Assembly: GCA_900556865.1 (NCBI GenBank)
Contig: USQS01000015.1
Span: forward strand, 1 to 13,486
From: an uncultured Clostridium sp.
GTDB lineage: Bacteria > Bacillota > Clostridia > TANB77 > CAG-508
DNA length: 13,486 nt
Direction of reading: 5' to 3'
The translations under genes and the position numbers were made by a program. The notes beneath the pieces were generated by a model. The model did not search any database. It was not told where the DNA came from and was given only the letters and a program-made list of their open reading frames with translations. This document shows, in pieces, positions 6,443 to 13,434 of the stretch. How positions within the stretch are numbered: the first letter of the stretch is position 1; each line of letters starts with the position of its first letter.

Positions 6443-7171
6443 TCATTCCTTTCTCAAGGCATAATGGTTAGAAAAAATTAAAAGTATAATTAAGCCAAAG
6501 AGCTTCCGTTTTGCAAGTTCTGCAGAAGATTTTCTTAAATAAAGAGGTTCTAAATTTGAAAATTCTGATTTTTTAAATTTAGAAAGTCCTGCAAGAGCTA
6601 GATTTACAGCAGATAAATCATTACAATCTGAAATAGTACTTGTTGGAAAATATTTTAAAATTTTATTTTTATAATTTAAAGCTCCATCTCCTACAAATGT
6701 AATATTTTTGTATTTATTACTTAAATTTAAAAGAAACTCATCTATATTTGAAAAAGTTGCAGGATAAATAGAATTATAGTTATTCGCTTCCTTTTCAAAA
6801 ACTTCTAAATAAACATTTTCATTTTTTGCATCAATTAAAGAGCAAATAACAGTATCTGTTTTTAAATTGTGGGCAAGAGCTTCTAAAGAACTAACACCAA
6901 CTGTAGGAATATTTAAGCTATCTCTAAATGCTTTTGCAGTTGCAACTCCAATTCTAATTCCTGTAAAAGAGCCAGGTCCAAGATCGCAAACAATTAAATT
7001 TATATCTTTTAAAGCTAAATTTGTATCAATTAAAATTTGTTCTATAAGGGGCATAAGAGATTCAGAATGTGTAAGCCCATTGTTTAAATTTTCTTCTTTT
7101 AAAACATTTTTATTATCTAAAACAGCAACACTACAAATTTTGCTAGATGTATCTATACTCAAAATTTTCAA
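6443..7171 (-). CDS. tsaB: t6A tRNA modification protein TsaB, starting at TTG
   Basis: TsaB is the scaffold of the TsaB-TsaD-TsaE complex, which transfers threonylcarbamoyl to A37 of ANN-decoding tRNAs. The 242-residue protein begins with ILSIDTSSKICSVAV (ASKHA nucleotide-binding fold) and has the family motif LGPGSFTGIRIGVATAKAF near residues 65-83, followed by VGVSSLEALA. The start codon is TTG at 7171: AAGGAGG ends 9 nt upstream of it, and the family N-terminus (MKILxIDTS) begins exactly there. The SD lies inside the last codons of tsaE, whose stop is 1 nt away. After YLRKSSAELAKRK the protein ends in a hydrophobic tail (FGLIILLIFSN) that is unusual for TsaB. The tail includes a run of six T on the coding strand, so a lineage-specific extension or a small indel are both possible. 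Confidence 0.93.
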   Translation of the reverse strand: MKILSIDTSSKICSVAVLDNKNVLKEENLNNGLTHSESLMPLIEQILIDTNLALKDINLIVCDLGPGSFTGIRIGVATAKAFRDSLNIPTVGVSSLEALAHNLKTDTVICSLIDAKNENVYLEVFEKEANNYNSIYPATFSNIDEFLLNLSNKYKNITFVGDGALNYKNKILKYFPTSTISDCNDLSAVNLALAGLSKFKKSEFSNLEPLYLRKSSAELAKRKLFGLIILLIFSNHYALRKE

Positions 7172-7172
7172 T

Positions 7173-7646
7173 TTAAAATTCCTCCTTAAAAATATCTAAA
7201 ATTTTTTCATATTTTTCGCCAATTGCTTTAACTTTTAATATACGTGTGTTTTCATCTATGGAAGATTTTTCAAGAAATATGTGAATATATTCTTTTGGCA
7301 AAGCTTCTAAAATGGTTTCGCCCCATTCTATAATGCAAATTCCTTTTTCAAAATATTCTTCTCCACCAATAGCATAAAATTCGTCTACATCGGTTAACCT
7401 ATATACATCAAAATGATATATGTTTACACCATTTGCCTTATATTCATTAACAATATTAAAAGTTGGACTTGATATTTCGTTTTGTAAGTTATAATAGCTT
7501 AAAAATCCTTCTGTAAATTTGGTTTTTCCCGCTCCTAAATCGCCAGTTAATATGATGGTATCTCCACAGCATAACAATTTTGCTAGCTCTTTAGCAAAAT
7601 GCAAAGTATTTTCATAAGAAGAGGAAGTATATGTTAATATTTTCAT
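7173..7646 (-). CDS. tsaE: t6A tRNA modification ATPase TsaE
   Basis: TsaE is the small P-loop ATPase needed for turnover of the TsaB-TsaD complex in t6A37 synthesis. The protein has 157 residues from the ATG at 7646. The Walker A motif is GDLGAGKT at residues 35-42, then SSPTFNIVNEY and the HFDVYRL segment follow, and IIEWGE is the conserved stretch near the C-terminal third. The start at 7646 has AAAGGA 9 nt upstream. The in-frame ATG at 7664 lies upstream of this SD and has none of its own. It is the first gene of the leftward operon, driven by the promoter at 7680-7708, and tsaB follows after 1 nt. tsaD, the catalytic partner, is not in this window. Confidence 0.94.
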   Translation of the reverse strand: MKILTYTSSSYENTLHFAKELAKLLCCGDTIILTGDLGAGKTKFTEGFLSYYNLQNEISSPTFNIVNEYKANGVNIYHFDVYRLTDVDEFYAIGGEEYFEKGICIIEWGETILEALPKEYIHIFLEKSSIDENTRILKVKAIGEKYEKILDIFKEEF

Positions 7647-7679
7647 CAATAAAAATCCTTTCATAAAATAATTACCAAT

Positions 7680-7708
7680 ATAATACTACAAATTCAAAAA
7701 AATATCAA
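7680..7708 (-). promoter_or_regulatory. Sigma-A promoter of the tsaE-tsaB-rimI operon
   Basis: On the minus strand the -35 box is TTGATA (7708 down to 7703), the spacer is 17 bp, and the -10 box is TATTAT (7685 down to 7680). Its -35 box is 2 bp from the -35 box of the gdpP promoter. Confidence 0.75.
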
Positions 7709-7710
7709 TA

Positions 7711-7739
7711 TTGACAAATATTTAAAATAGAGGTAAAAT
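7711..7739 (+). promoter_or_regulatory. Sigma-A promoter of gdpP-rplI
   Basis: TTGACA at 7711-7716, a 17-bp spacer and TAAAAT at 7734-7739 form a strong promoter. The expected start is near 7746, about 24 nt before the gdpP ATG. It is back to back with the tsaE promoter. Confidence 0.8.
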
Positions 7740-7769
7740 AGTATGGTATTAAGAAAAAGGAGTGTTTGA

Positions 7770-9788
7770 ATGCAAAATAGTAATAGAAAATTATTTGACA
7801 GTCTGGTATCAAGAACAAAAATATATCTAGTTGTCATTTTTATATTATTAGTAATAATATGTATACAAAATACAAAATTAATAGTTCCATCACTATTAAT
7901 ATATATAGCAATAATTGGTTACACATATTTTGCAAATAATAAAAGAAAAAGTGAAATATCACAACATCTTCAAGATTTAACTTTAAATGTTAATTCAGCA
8001 GCAAAAAACAGTTTAATATATTCTCCATTTCCATTAATAATAGTTGAAACAGACGGAAACATTATTTGGAGAAGTACAAAATTTGTTTCAGAATTTGCGA
8101 ATATTGACATGAATAATTATATAAATATTTTATTAGAAAATATAAATTTAGAAATACAAGATAGAAAAAATAAAAAAGATAAATCAATAGTAAGAAGACT
8201 TGAAATTGAAAATAAAACATATAAAATATTAGGGGAATTTGTAAAATCTGGAAATATAGATAGAAAAAAAACAGATAAATATATGATGATTCTATATTTT
8301 GTAGATGAAACAAAAGAAGCAAAATTGAGAAAAGAGTATATAGATTCTAAAAGTTGTGTAGGAATAATTATGATAGACAATTACGAAGAAACCATGCAAC
8401 AATTAGATATTGATACAAAACCACAGATAATTGCAGAAGTTGACAAAAATTTGTATGAATATGCAAATGAAACAGAAGGAATAATGATAAAAACAGACAA
8501 AGATAGATTTGTATATATTTTTGAGTATAAATATTTAGAAAAAATAAAAGAAAGTAAGTTTGCAATATTAGATACAATAAAAGAAATAAATATACCAGGA
8601 AGAAATCAACTAACACTTAGTATAGCAATTTCTAATGAAGGTAAAACAAATAAAGAAAAATATAAAACAGCAGAAAGTGCTATGGATGTTGTTTTAGGTC
8701 GTGGTGGAGACCAGGCAACAATAAGAGAAAATGGAAAATATCAATTTTTTGGTGGTAGAGTAGAAGAAGTAGAAAAAAGAACCAAGGTAAAGGCAAGAAT
8801 AGTAGCACATGCTTTAGAAGAATTAATTTCAGAAAGCGAACAAGTAATTATAATGGGGCATACTGTGCCAGATATAGATTCTTTAGGTTCTTCTCTTGGA
8901 ATGTATAGACTTTCTAAAAAATTAGGAAAACAAGCTTTTATTGTTGCAAATACAAATACAATGGCATTAAAAAATGTGCAAGAAAGTTTGGATAAAGATG
9001 AAGAATATAAAGATGTAATAATAAATGGAGAAATTGCAGAACAAAAAATAAATGAAAATACTTTATTAATAGTTGTAGATACACATAAAACAAGTCATGT
9101 TGAAGTTCCAAGTTTATTAGATAAGACTAATAAAATAGCAATTATAGATCATCATAGAAGAAGTCCAGATTTTATAGAAAAAAGTATTTTAACATTTCAT
9201 GAAGTATATGCGTCATCTGCAGCAGAGCTTGTTACAGAGGTACTTCAATACACAAGAGTTAATGCTAATTTAAAAACTATGGAAGCAGAAGCATTATATG
9301 CAGGAATTATGATGGATACAAAGAATTTTACTTTTAAAACAGGGGTACGTACATTTGAGGCAGCTGCATATTTAAGAAAATTTGGTGTTGATATAATAAA
9401 AGTAAAAAAATGGTTCCAAAGTGATTTAGAAACATATAATAAAATTACAGAAATAATTAAAGATGCAAAAATAATTAAAGATAGTATTGCAGTAGCAATA
9501 TATAATAAAGAAGATAAAAATGCTAACATTATTTGTGCTAAAACAGCAGATGAGCTTTTAACAATAGGCAATATTACAGCATCTTTTGTAATTGGAAATA
9601 ATGGAGAAAAAATTACAATAAGTGGACGTTCTATTGGAGATATAAATGTGCAAGTTATATTAGAAAAACTTGGAGGGGGAGGACATCTAACTCTTGCAGG
9701 TGCACAAATTCAAGGAAATTCTATAGAAGAAGTTGAACAAGATTTAATGAAAAAAATTGATGAGTATTTTGAAGAAAATATAAATTAA
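7770..9788 (+). CDS. gdpP: Cyclic-di-AMP phosphodiesterase GdpP (DHH-DHHA1)
   Basis: GdpP hydrolyses the second messenger c-di-AMP to pApA and so influences potassium and osmolyte uptake, wall stress and beta-lactam tolerance in Firmicutes. The 672-residue protein has the full family layout. Two membrane helices lie at about 17-33 and 36-53, a PAS-like region at about 80-180, and a degenerate GGDEF domain at about 190-335 ending in LGRGGDQATIRENGKYQFFGG. The DHH domain has GHTVPDIDS at 363-371, VVDTH, and DHH at 460-462. DHHA1 has GRSIGDINV and GGGGH at 635-639. All metal-binding motif residues I would expect are present, so it should be active. AAAGGAG lies 7 nt before the ATG. The adjacent rplI gene is a conserved neighbour in Firmicutes. 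Confidence 0.96.
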   Translation: MQNSNRKLFDSLVSRTKIYLVVIFILLVIICIQNTKLIVPSLLIYIAIIGYTYFANNKRKSEISQHLQDLTLNVNSAAKNSLIYSPFPLIIVETDGNIIWRSTKFVSEFANIDMNNYINILLENINLEIQDRKNKKDKSIVRRLEIENKTYKILGEFVKSGNIDRKKTDKYMMILYFVDETKEAKLRKEYIDSKSCVGIIMIDNYEETMQQLDIDTKPQIIAEVDKNLYEYANETEGIMIKTDKDRFVYIFEYKYLEKIKESKFAILDTIKEINIPGRNQLTLSIAISNEGKTNKEKYKTAESAMDVVLGRGGDQATIRENGKYQFFGGRVEEVEKRTKVKARIVAHALEELISESEQVIIMGHTVPDIDSLGSSLGMYRLSKKLGKQAFIVANTNTMALKNVQESLDKDEEYKDVIINGEIAEQKINENTLLIVVDTHKTSHVEVPSLLDKTNKIAIIDHHRRSPDFIEKSILTFHEVYASSAAELVTEVLQYTRVNANLKTMEAEALYAGIMMDTKNFTFKTGVRTFEAAAYLRKFGVDIIKVKKWFQSDLETYNKITEIIKDAKIIKDSIAVAIYNKEDKNANIICAKTADELLTIGNITASFVIGNNGEKITISGRSIGDINVQVILEKLGGGGHLTLAGAQIQGNSIEEVEQDLMKKIDEYFEENIN

Positions 9789-9789
9789 A

Positions 9790-9832
9790 TTTATCTACTA
9801 GGAAAGTCTTATGTACTTTTTTAGTAGATAAA
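9790..9832. promoter_or_regulatory. Long hairpin between gdpP and rplI
   Basis: TTTATCTACTAGGAAAGT (9790-9807) pairs along its whole length with 9815-9832 (18 bp, two of them G-U) around a 7-nt loop. There is no T-run after the stem, so it is not a standard terminator. It could attenuate read-through, protect the 3' end of the gdpP message, or be a processing site. It starts 1 nt after the gdpP stop codon. Confidence 0.6.
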
Positions 9833-9864
9833 ATCATATATGTTTAGAAAAGAGGAATCGAAGT

Positions 9865-10311
9865 ATGAAAGTAATATTAAAAGAAAATATAAAGTCAATT
9901 GGTAAAAAAGACGAAATAGTTAATGTTTCAGATGGATATGCAAGAAATTATTTATTTGCAAAAAAATTAGCGGTTGAGGCAAACAATGAAAATTTGTCTA
10001 AATTAAAAGCTAAAAAAGATTCAGAAAACTACAAAAAAGATATTGAAAAGCAAGAAGCAAAAAAAGTAGCAGAAGAGTTGGAAAAAATAAAATTACAATT
10101 TAAAGTAAAACAAGGGGAAAATGGTAAAATATTTGGTGGAATATCATCTAAAGAAATAGCCGAAAAACTAGAAAAACAGCAAAAAATTAAAGTGGATAAA
10201 AAGAAAATTGAATTAAGAGAAAGTATAAAAACATTAGGAATTACAAAAGTTAGTATAAAATTATATGAAGGTGTTATAGGCACAATAAAAGTTGAGGTTT
10301 TACCAGAATAA
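9865..10311 (+). CDS. rplI: 50S ribosomal protein L9
   Basis: L9 (bL9) binds domain V of 23S rRNA near the L1 stalk and helps maintain the reading frame. The 148-residue length is typical. The N-terminal globular domain shows the family signature GKKDEIVNVSDGYARNYL at residues 13-30. A long Lys/Glu-rich connecting helix (about residues 40-75) and the C-terminal domain with KIFGGISSKEIAEKL follow. AGAGGA (9851-9856) lies 8 nt before the ATG. It is probably transcribed with gdpP, with the 9790-9832 hairpin between them. No separate promoter is seen. Usual downstream partner dnaB/dnaC (replicative helicase) is replaced here by plsX. Confidence 0.96.
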   Translation: MKVILKENIKSIGKKDEIVNVSDGYARNYLFAKKLAVEANNENLSKLKAKKDSENYKKDIEKQEAKKVAEELEKIKLQFKVKQGENGKIFGGISSKEIAEKLEKQQKIKVDKKKIELRESIKTLGITKVSIKLYEGVIGTIKVEVLPE

Positions 10312-10355
10312 AAAACAATATAAGAAAAATAATAAAATGAAAGGATGTACTTAAA

Positions 10356-11378
10356 ATGAAAATACTTTTAGACGCTATGGGTGGAGATAATGGACCAGAC
10401 GCCAATATAAAAGGTGCAATAAATGCAATAAATCAAATAAAAGCAGAATTGGTTTTAATAGGAAAAGAAGAAATAATAAGGGAAAAAGTAAAAGAATTTT
10501 ATGGTAAAACTTTAGAAGAAATTTCATCAAGACTTAAGGTGAAAAATGCAACTGAAACAATAGAAATGGAAGACAAACCAACAGATAGCATAAAACATAA
10601 AAAAGATTCTTCTATGGTAGTTGGCTTTAGAATGTTAAAAGAAGGAGAAGGAGATGTTTTTATATCTGCTGGCAATTCAGGAGCTTTGCTTGCAGGTGCA
10701 ACATTGCTAGTTGGAAGAATAAAAGGAATTGATAGACCTGCATTAGCTGGAATACTTCCTTCATATAAAAGTAGATTAGTTTTAATAGATTCAGGTGCAA
10801 ATACAAATTGTAGACCAATTAATTTATTACAATTTGCCCAAATGTCTAGTATTTATATAAGAAACACATTTGGAGTTGAAAGCCCTAGAATAGGTTTATT
10901 AAATATAGGAACAGAAGAAACAAAAGGAAATGAGCTTACAAGAGAAAGTTATAATTTATTAAAAGAAAAATCTCAAGAGCTTAATATTAATTTTATAGGT
11001 AATGTTGAAGGAAGAGATGCTTTTTCTGGTGAAGTTGATGCTATTGTTACAGATGGTTTTACAGGAAATGTATTTTTAAAAGCTGTAGAGGGATTAGGCA
11101 AATTTGTAAAAAGAACATTAAAAGAAAGTTTAACTGAAAATATATTTTCTAAAATTGCTGCATTGCCTGCACTTCCTGCAATGAATAAATTTGCAAAAAC
11201 TATGGATTATAAATCTTATGGAGGAGCCCTATTTTTAGGAGTAAAAAAACCAGTTATAAAAGCACATGGAAGTAGTGATGAAAAATTATTTGAATTTACT
11301 ATAAAACAAGCAGAAAAATTTGTTGAAAATAAAACAGTAGAAAATTTAATTAGCGAATTTGAAAAATTAAAAAAATAA
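10356..11378 (+). CDS. plsX: Phosphate acyltransferase PlsX
   Basis: PlsX converts acyl-ACP and phosphate to acyl-phosphate, the donor used by PlsY in the first step of phospholipid synthesis. It is a peripheral membrane enzyme of the cytoplasmic face. The 340-residue protein has the typical N-terminus MKILLDAMGGDNGPDA, the segment TDSIKHKKDSSM, the GDVFISAGNSGALLAG region, GLLNIGTEETKGNE, and VDAIVTDGFTGNVFLKAVEG near residue 228. The C-terminal YGGALFLGVKKPVIKAHGSS is also characteristic. AAAGGATG lies about 10 nt before the ATG. It follows rplI by 44 nt without a visible terminator or promoter, so it probably shares the gdpP transcript. The next gene encodes its substrate carrier, acyl carrier protein. 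Confidence 0.96.
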   Translation: MKILLDAMGGDNGPDANIKGAINAINQIKAELVLIGKEEIIREKVKEFYGKTLEEISSRLKVKNATETIEMEDKPTDSIKHKKDSSMVVGFRMLKEGEGDVFISAGNSGALLAGATLLVGRIKGIDRPALAGILPSYKSRLVLIDSGANTNCRPINLLQFAQMSSIYIRNTFGVESPRIGLLNIGTEETKGNELTRESYNLLKEKSQELNINFIGNVEGRDAFSGEVDAIVTDGFTGNVFLKAVEGLGKFVKRTLKESLTENIFSKIAALPALPAMNKFAKTMDYKSYGGALFLGVKKPVIKAHGSSDEKLFEFTIKQAEKFVENKTVENLISEFEKLKK

Positions 11379-11391
11379 TTTTATATAACTA

Positions 11392-11420
11392 TTGACAAAT
11401 AAGATAACATATAATATAAA
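11392..11420 (+). promoter_or_regulatory. Sigma-A promoter of acpP
   Basis: TTGACA at 11392-11397, a 17-bp spacer and TATAAA at 11415-11420. Transcription would start near 11427 and leave an unusually long leader of about 74 nt. The leader contains TTAGT-N8-ACTAA at 11422-11439 and a weaker TGATAT/ATATCA pair (11445-11450, 11463-11468). A separate promoter fits the need for much more ACP than PlsX. Confidence 0.75.
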
Positions 11421-11421
11421 T

Positions 11422-11439
11422 TTAGTATGATAAAACTAA
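11422..11439. promoter_or_regulatory. Candidate operator TTAGT-N8-ACTAA at the acpP start site
   Basis: The perfect 5-bp half sites TTAGT (11422-11426) and ACTAA (11435-11439) flank 8 nt just downstream of the -10 box. FapR, the malonyl-CoA-responsive repressor of lipid genes in Bacillus, binds TTAGT-N7-ACTAA as I recall it, so the spacing here is off by one. Chance is a real alternative in AT-rich DNA. Confidence 0.3.
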
Positions 11440-11500
11440 CCAATTGATATAAAAATATATAAATATCATTTGCAAACTTGAGAGGAGGTGAACTTAAGAA

Positions 11501-11743
11501 ATGAGTTCAGAAGAAATATTTGAAAAGGTAAAAGCAATAATTATTGATTTATTACAAGTATCAGAAGATTCAGTAACATTAGACGCAAATTTTATAGATG
11601 ATTTAGGTGCTGATTCTTTAGATTTAGTGGAATTAATAATGGGAATTGAAGAAGAATTTAATTTAGAAATTCCAGATGGAGAAGCAGAAAAGGTTGTAAC
11701 TGTAGGAGATGTAGTTGATTACATAAAAGAAAATGTTGAATAA
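11501..11743 (+). CDS. acpP: Acyl carrier protein
   Basis: ACP carries growing acyl chains on a 4'-phosphopantetheine arm during type II fatty acid synthesis and supplies acyl groups to PlsX. The protein is 80 residues and acidic, the usual size. The phosphopantetheine attachment Ser39 lies in the motif GADSLDLVEL. The helix-II recognition face (LVELIMGIEEEF) and the conserved IPDGEAEKVVTVGDVVDYI end are present. The ribosome site AGGAGGTGA (11483-11491) is a perfect match to the 16S tail and fits very high expression, as do the dedicated promoter and terminator. The gene directly follows plsX, its metabolic partner. The fabD/fabG/fabF and rnc genes that often accompany acpP are not in the window. 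Confidence 0.97.
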   Translation: MSSEEIFEKVKAIIIDLLQVSEDSVTLDANFIDDLGADSLDLVELIMGIEEEFNLEIPDGEAEKVVTVGDVVDYIKENVE

Positions 11744-11751
11744 AAAATAAG

Positions 11752-11786
11752 ACGACACATTTGCTTTGAGCATGTGTCGTTATTTT
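11752..11786 (+). terminator. Intrinsic terminator after acpP
   Basis: ACGACACAT (11752-11760) pairs with ATGTGTCGT (11772-11780) across an 11-nt loop, and TATTTT follows. It lies 8 nt after the acpP stop. The T-run is interrupted by one A, so some read-through into the methyltransferase gene, which has no clear promoter of its own, is plausible. Confidence 0.75.
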
Positions 11787-11803
11787 AAATAGGGAGAAGA
11801 AAA

Positions 11804-12667
11804 ATGTTAGTAGCAAATAATTGGAATGATTATAAAATTTTAGATATGGCAAATGGACAAAAATTAGAAAGATGGGGAAATGTTATTCTCTCAAGGCCAG
11901 ACCCACAAATAATATGGAAAGATAAAAGTTTTCCAGATAAATGGAAATTGGTAAATGCTACATATAATAGAAGTAAATCTGGAGGTGGCTCATGGGAATA
12001 TAACAAACAAATTCCAAAAAATTGGCAGATAAAATATAAAAATTTAACATTTAATATAAAGCCGATGGGTTTTAAACATACAGGTATTTTTCCAGAACAA
12101 GCTGTTAATTGGGACTGGATGATGGAAAAAATAGCAAAATCTAAAAGAGAAATTAAGGTCTTAAATTTATTTGCATATACAGGGGGAGCTACAGTTGCTT
12201 GTTTATCTATGGGAGCTTCTGTTTGTCATGTTGATAGCTCAAAGGGCATGGTATCATGGGCAAAAGAGAATGTTGTAAGCTCTGGGTTAGAAGATAAAAA
12301 AATAAGATATATAGTTGATGATGTTAATAAATTTGTTTCAAGAGAAATAAGAAGAAATAATAAATATGATGCAATTATCATGGATCCACCATCATATGGT
12401 AGAGGAGCGAATGGAGAGGTTTGGCAATTTGAAAATAATATTTATGATTTAGTTCAGTTATGTACAAAAGTATTGTCAGATAACCCACTATTTTTCTTAA
12501 TAAATTCATATACAACTGGAATTTCAAGTACGGTTTTAGAAAATATTTTAAATTTAACGGTTGCTAAAAATCATATTGGGAAAATTACATCTGGAGAAAT
12601 AGGACTTCCTATGGAAAATTCTAAATTGATTTTACCATGTGGAATATATGCAAGATGGGAAAATTAA
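11804..12667 (+). CDS. Class I SAM-dependent methyltransferase (COG1092/RlmK-like)
   Basis: This is a predicted S-adenosylmethionine-dependent RNA methyltransferase of 287 residues. An N-terminal beta-rich part (residues 1-90) ending in FKHTGIFPEQAVNWDWM precedes a Rossmann-like catalytic domain. Motif I is VLNLFAYTGGATVACLSMGA from residue 119, with the acidic residue of the next strand in HVDSSKG. Motif IV is DPPSYGRG with Asp194-Tyr198, followed by GEVWQFENN. The fold and motifs resemble the rRNA methyltransferases RlmI and RlmK, but there is no PUA domain, and the methylated base cannot be told from the sequence. GGGAG (11792-11796) lies 7 nt before the ATG. The next gene, 47 nt downstream, is a pseudouridine synthase, so the two may form a small RNA-modification operon. 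Confidence 0.85.
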   Translation: MLVANNWNDYKILDMANGQKLERWGNVILSRPDPQIIWKDKSFPDKWKLVNATYNRSKSGGGSWEYNKQIPKNWQIKYKNLTFNIKPMGFKHTGIFPEQAVNWDWMMEKIAKSKREIKVLNLFAYTGGATVACLSMGASVCHVDSSKGMVSWAKENVVSSGLEDKKIRYIVDDVNKFVSREIRRNNKYDAIIMDPPSYGRGANGEVWQFENNIYDLVQLCTKVLSDNPLFFLINSYTTGISSTVLENILNLTVAKNHIGKITSGEIGLPMENSKLILPCGIYARWEN

Positions 12668-12714
12668 AAATGTTCTAAATTATAAAAATGAAGCTAGAAA
12701 GGGTGAAACTTTGA

Positions 12715-13377
12715 ATGAAAGTTTTGTATGAAGATAATCAGATAATCGTAGTTATAAAAGAGCCTAATATTCCATCTCAAGCGGATAAAACAAAAGATGA
12801 AGATATGTTAAGTATGGTTAAAAAATATGTTAAAGAAAAATATAATAAACCAGGTGAAGCCTATATTGGGCTAGTTCATAGGCTAGACAGACCTGTTGGT
12901 GGAATAATGGTATTTGCAAGAACTTCTAAAGCGGCTTCAAGGTTAAGTGAACAGGTTAGAAATAAGGAGTTTAAGAAAAAGTATCTAGCTGTTGTTGATG
13001 GGAAGTTTGAGAATAAAAAAGGAACATTAGAAGATTATTTATTTAAAGATGAAAGAAATAATATTAGTAAGGTTGTGCCAAAAGAAAAGAAGAATTCAAA
13101 ACTTGCCATATTGGATTATGAAGTTTTAAATTATGATGATAAAAGAGATTTAAGTTTGATAAAAATTAATTTACGTACAGGTCGTCATCATCAAATAAGG
13201 GTCCAAATGGCAAATGCTGGTCATGGGTTATTTGGAGACCAAAAATATGGTACAAGAGGTAAAGGCAAACAAATAAGGTTGTGGGCATATGAATTGGAAT
13301 TTTTGCATCCGGTGAAAAAAGAAATTATGAAATTTGTGGAATATCCTACATGGAGTGTAATTGAAAAACTAACATAA
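12715..13377 (+). CDS. RluA-family RNA pseudouridine synthase
   Basis: Enzymes of this family convert uridine to pseudouridine in rRNA or tRNA. The 220-residue protein is a bare catalytic domain without the S4 RNA-binding domain found in RluC/RluD. The signature HRLDRPVGG has catalytic Asp58. Downstream landmarks are FKKKYLAVVDG, INLRTGRHHQIRVQMA and a final LWAYELEFLHPVKKE. AGAAAGGG lies about 11 nt before the ATG. It follows the methyltransferase gene by 47 nt with no terminator between them, so co-transcription is likely. The size fits the TruC/RluA-like group of small Firmicute synthases, but the target uridine cannot be assigned from sequence. Confidence 0.92.
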   Translation: MKVLYEDNQIIVVIKEPNIPSQADKTKDEDMLSMVKKYVKEKYNKPGEAYIGLVHRLDRPVGGIMVFARTSKAASRLSEQVRNKEFKKKYLAVVDGKFENKKGTLEDYLFKDERNNISKVVPKEKKNSKLAILDYEVLNYDDKRDLSLIKINLRTGRHHQIRVQMANAGHGLFGDQKYGTRGKGKQIRLWAYELEFLHPVKKEIMKFVEYPTWSVIEKLT

Positions 13378-13399
13378 GCTTACTTTGTTTTTAATTTAA

Positions 13400-13434
13400 C
13401 ATGAAAAGTGATTTGTTACAATTCACAGTTCATG
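13400..13434. repeat. Imperfect inverted repeat downstream of the pseudouridine synthase gene
   Basis: The outer arms CATGAA (13400-13405) and TTCATG (13429-13434) are perfect. Inside them, after a 2-nt internal loop, GTGATTT (13408-13414) pairs with AATTCAC (13420-13426) with one mismatch around GTTAC. No T-run follows, so this is not a clear terminator. It may be an operator for a gene beyond the right edge. The rest of 13378-13486 holds only a possible extended -10 (TGATAATAT at 13455-13463). Confidence 0.4.

Noticed and set aside
6867..7199. A 110-codon rightward open frame opposite tsaB
   Set aside because: tsaB on the other strand has full family motifs, and this frame has no SD and no recognisable domain.
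8062..8616. Antisense open frames opposite gdpP
   Set aside because: They are rich in Leu/Phe/Tyr as expected for the complement of Lys/Glu/Ile-rich coding sequence, lack SD sequences, and lie opposite a clearly real gene.
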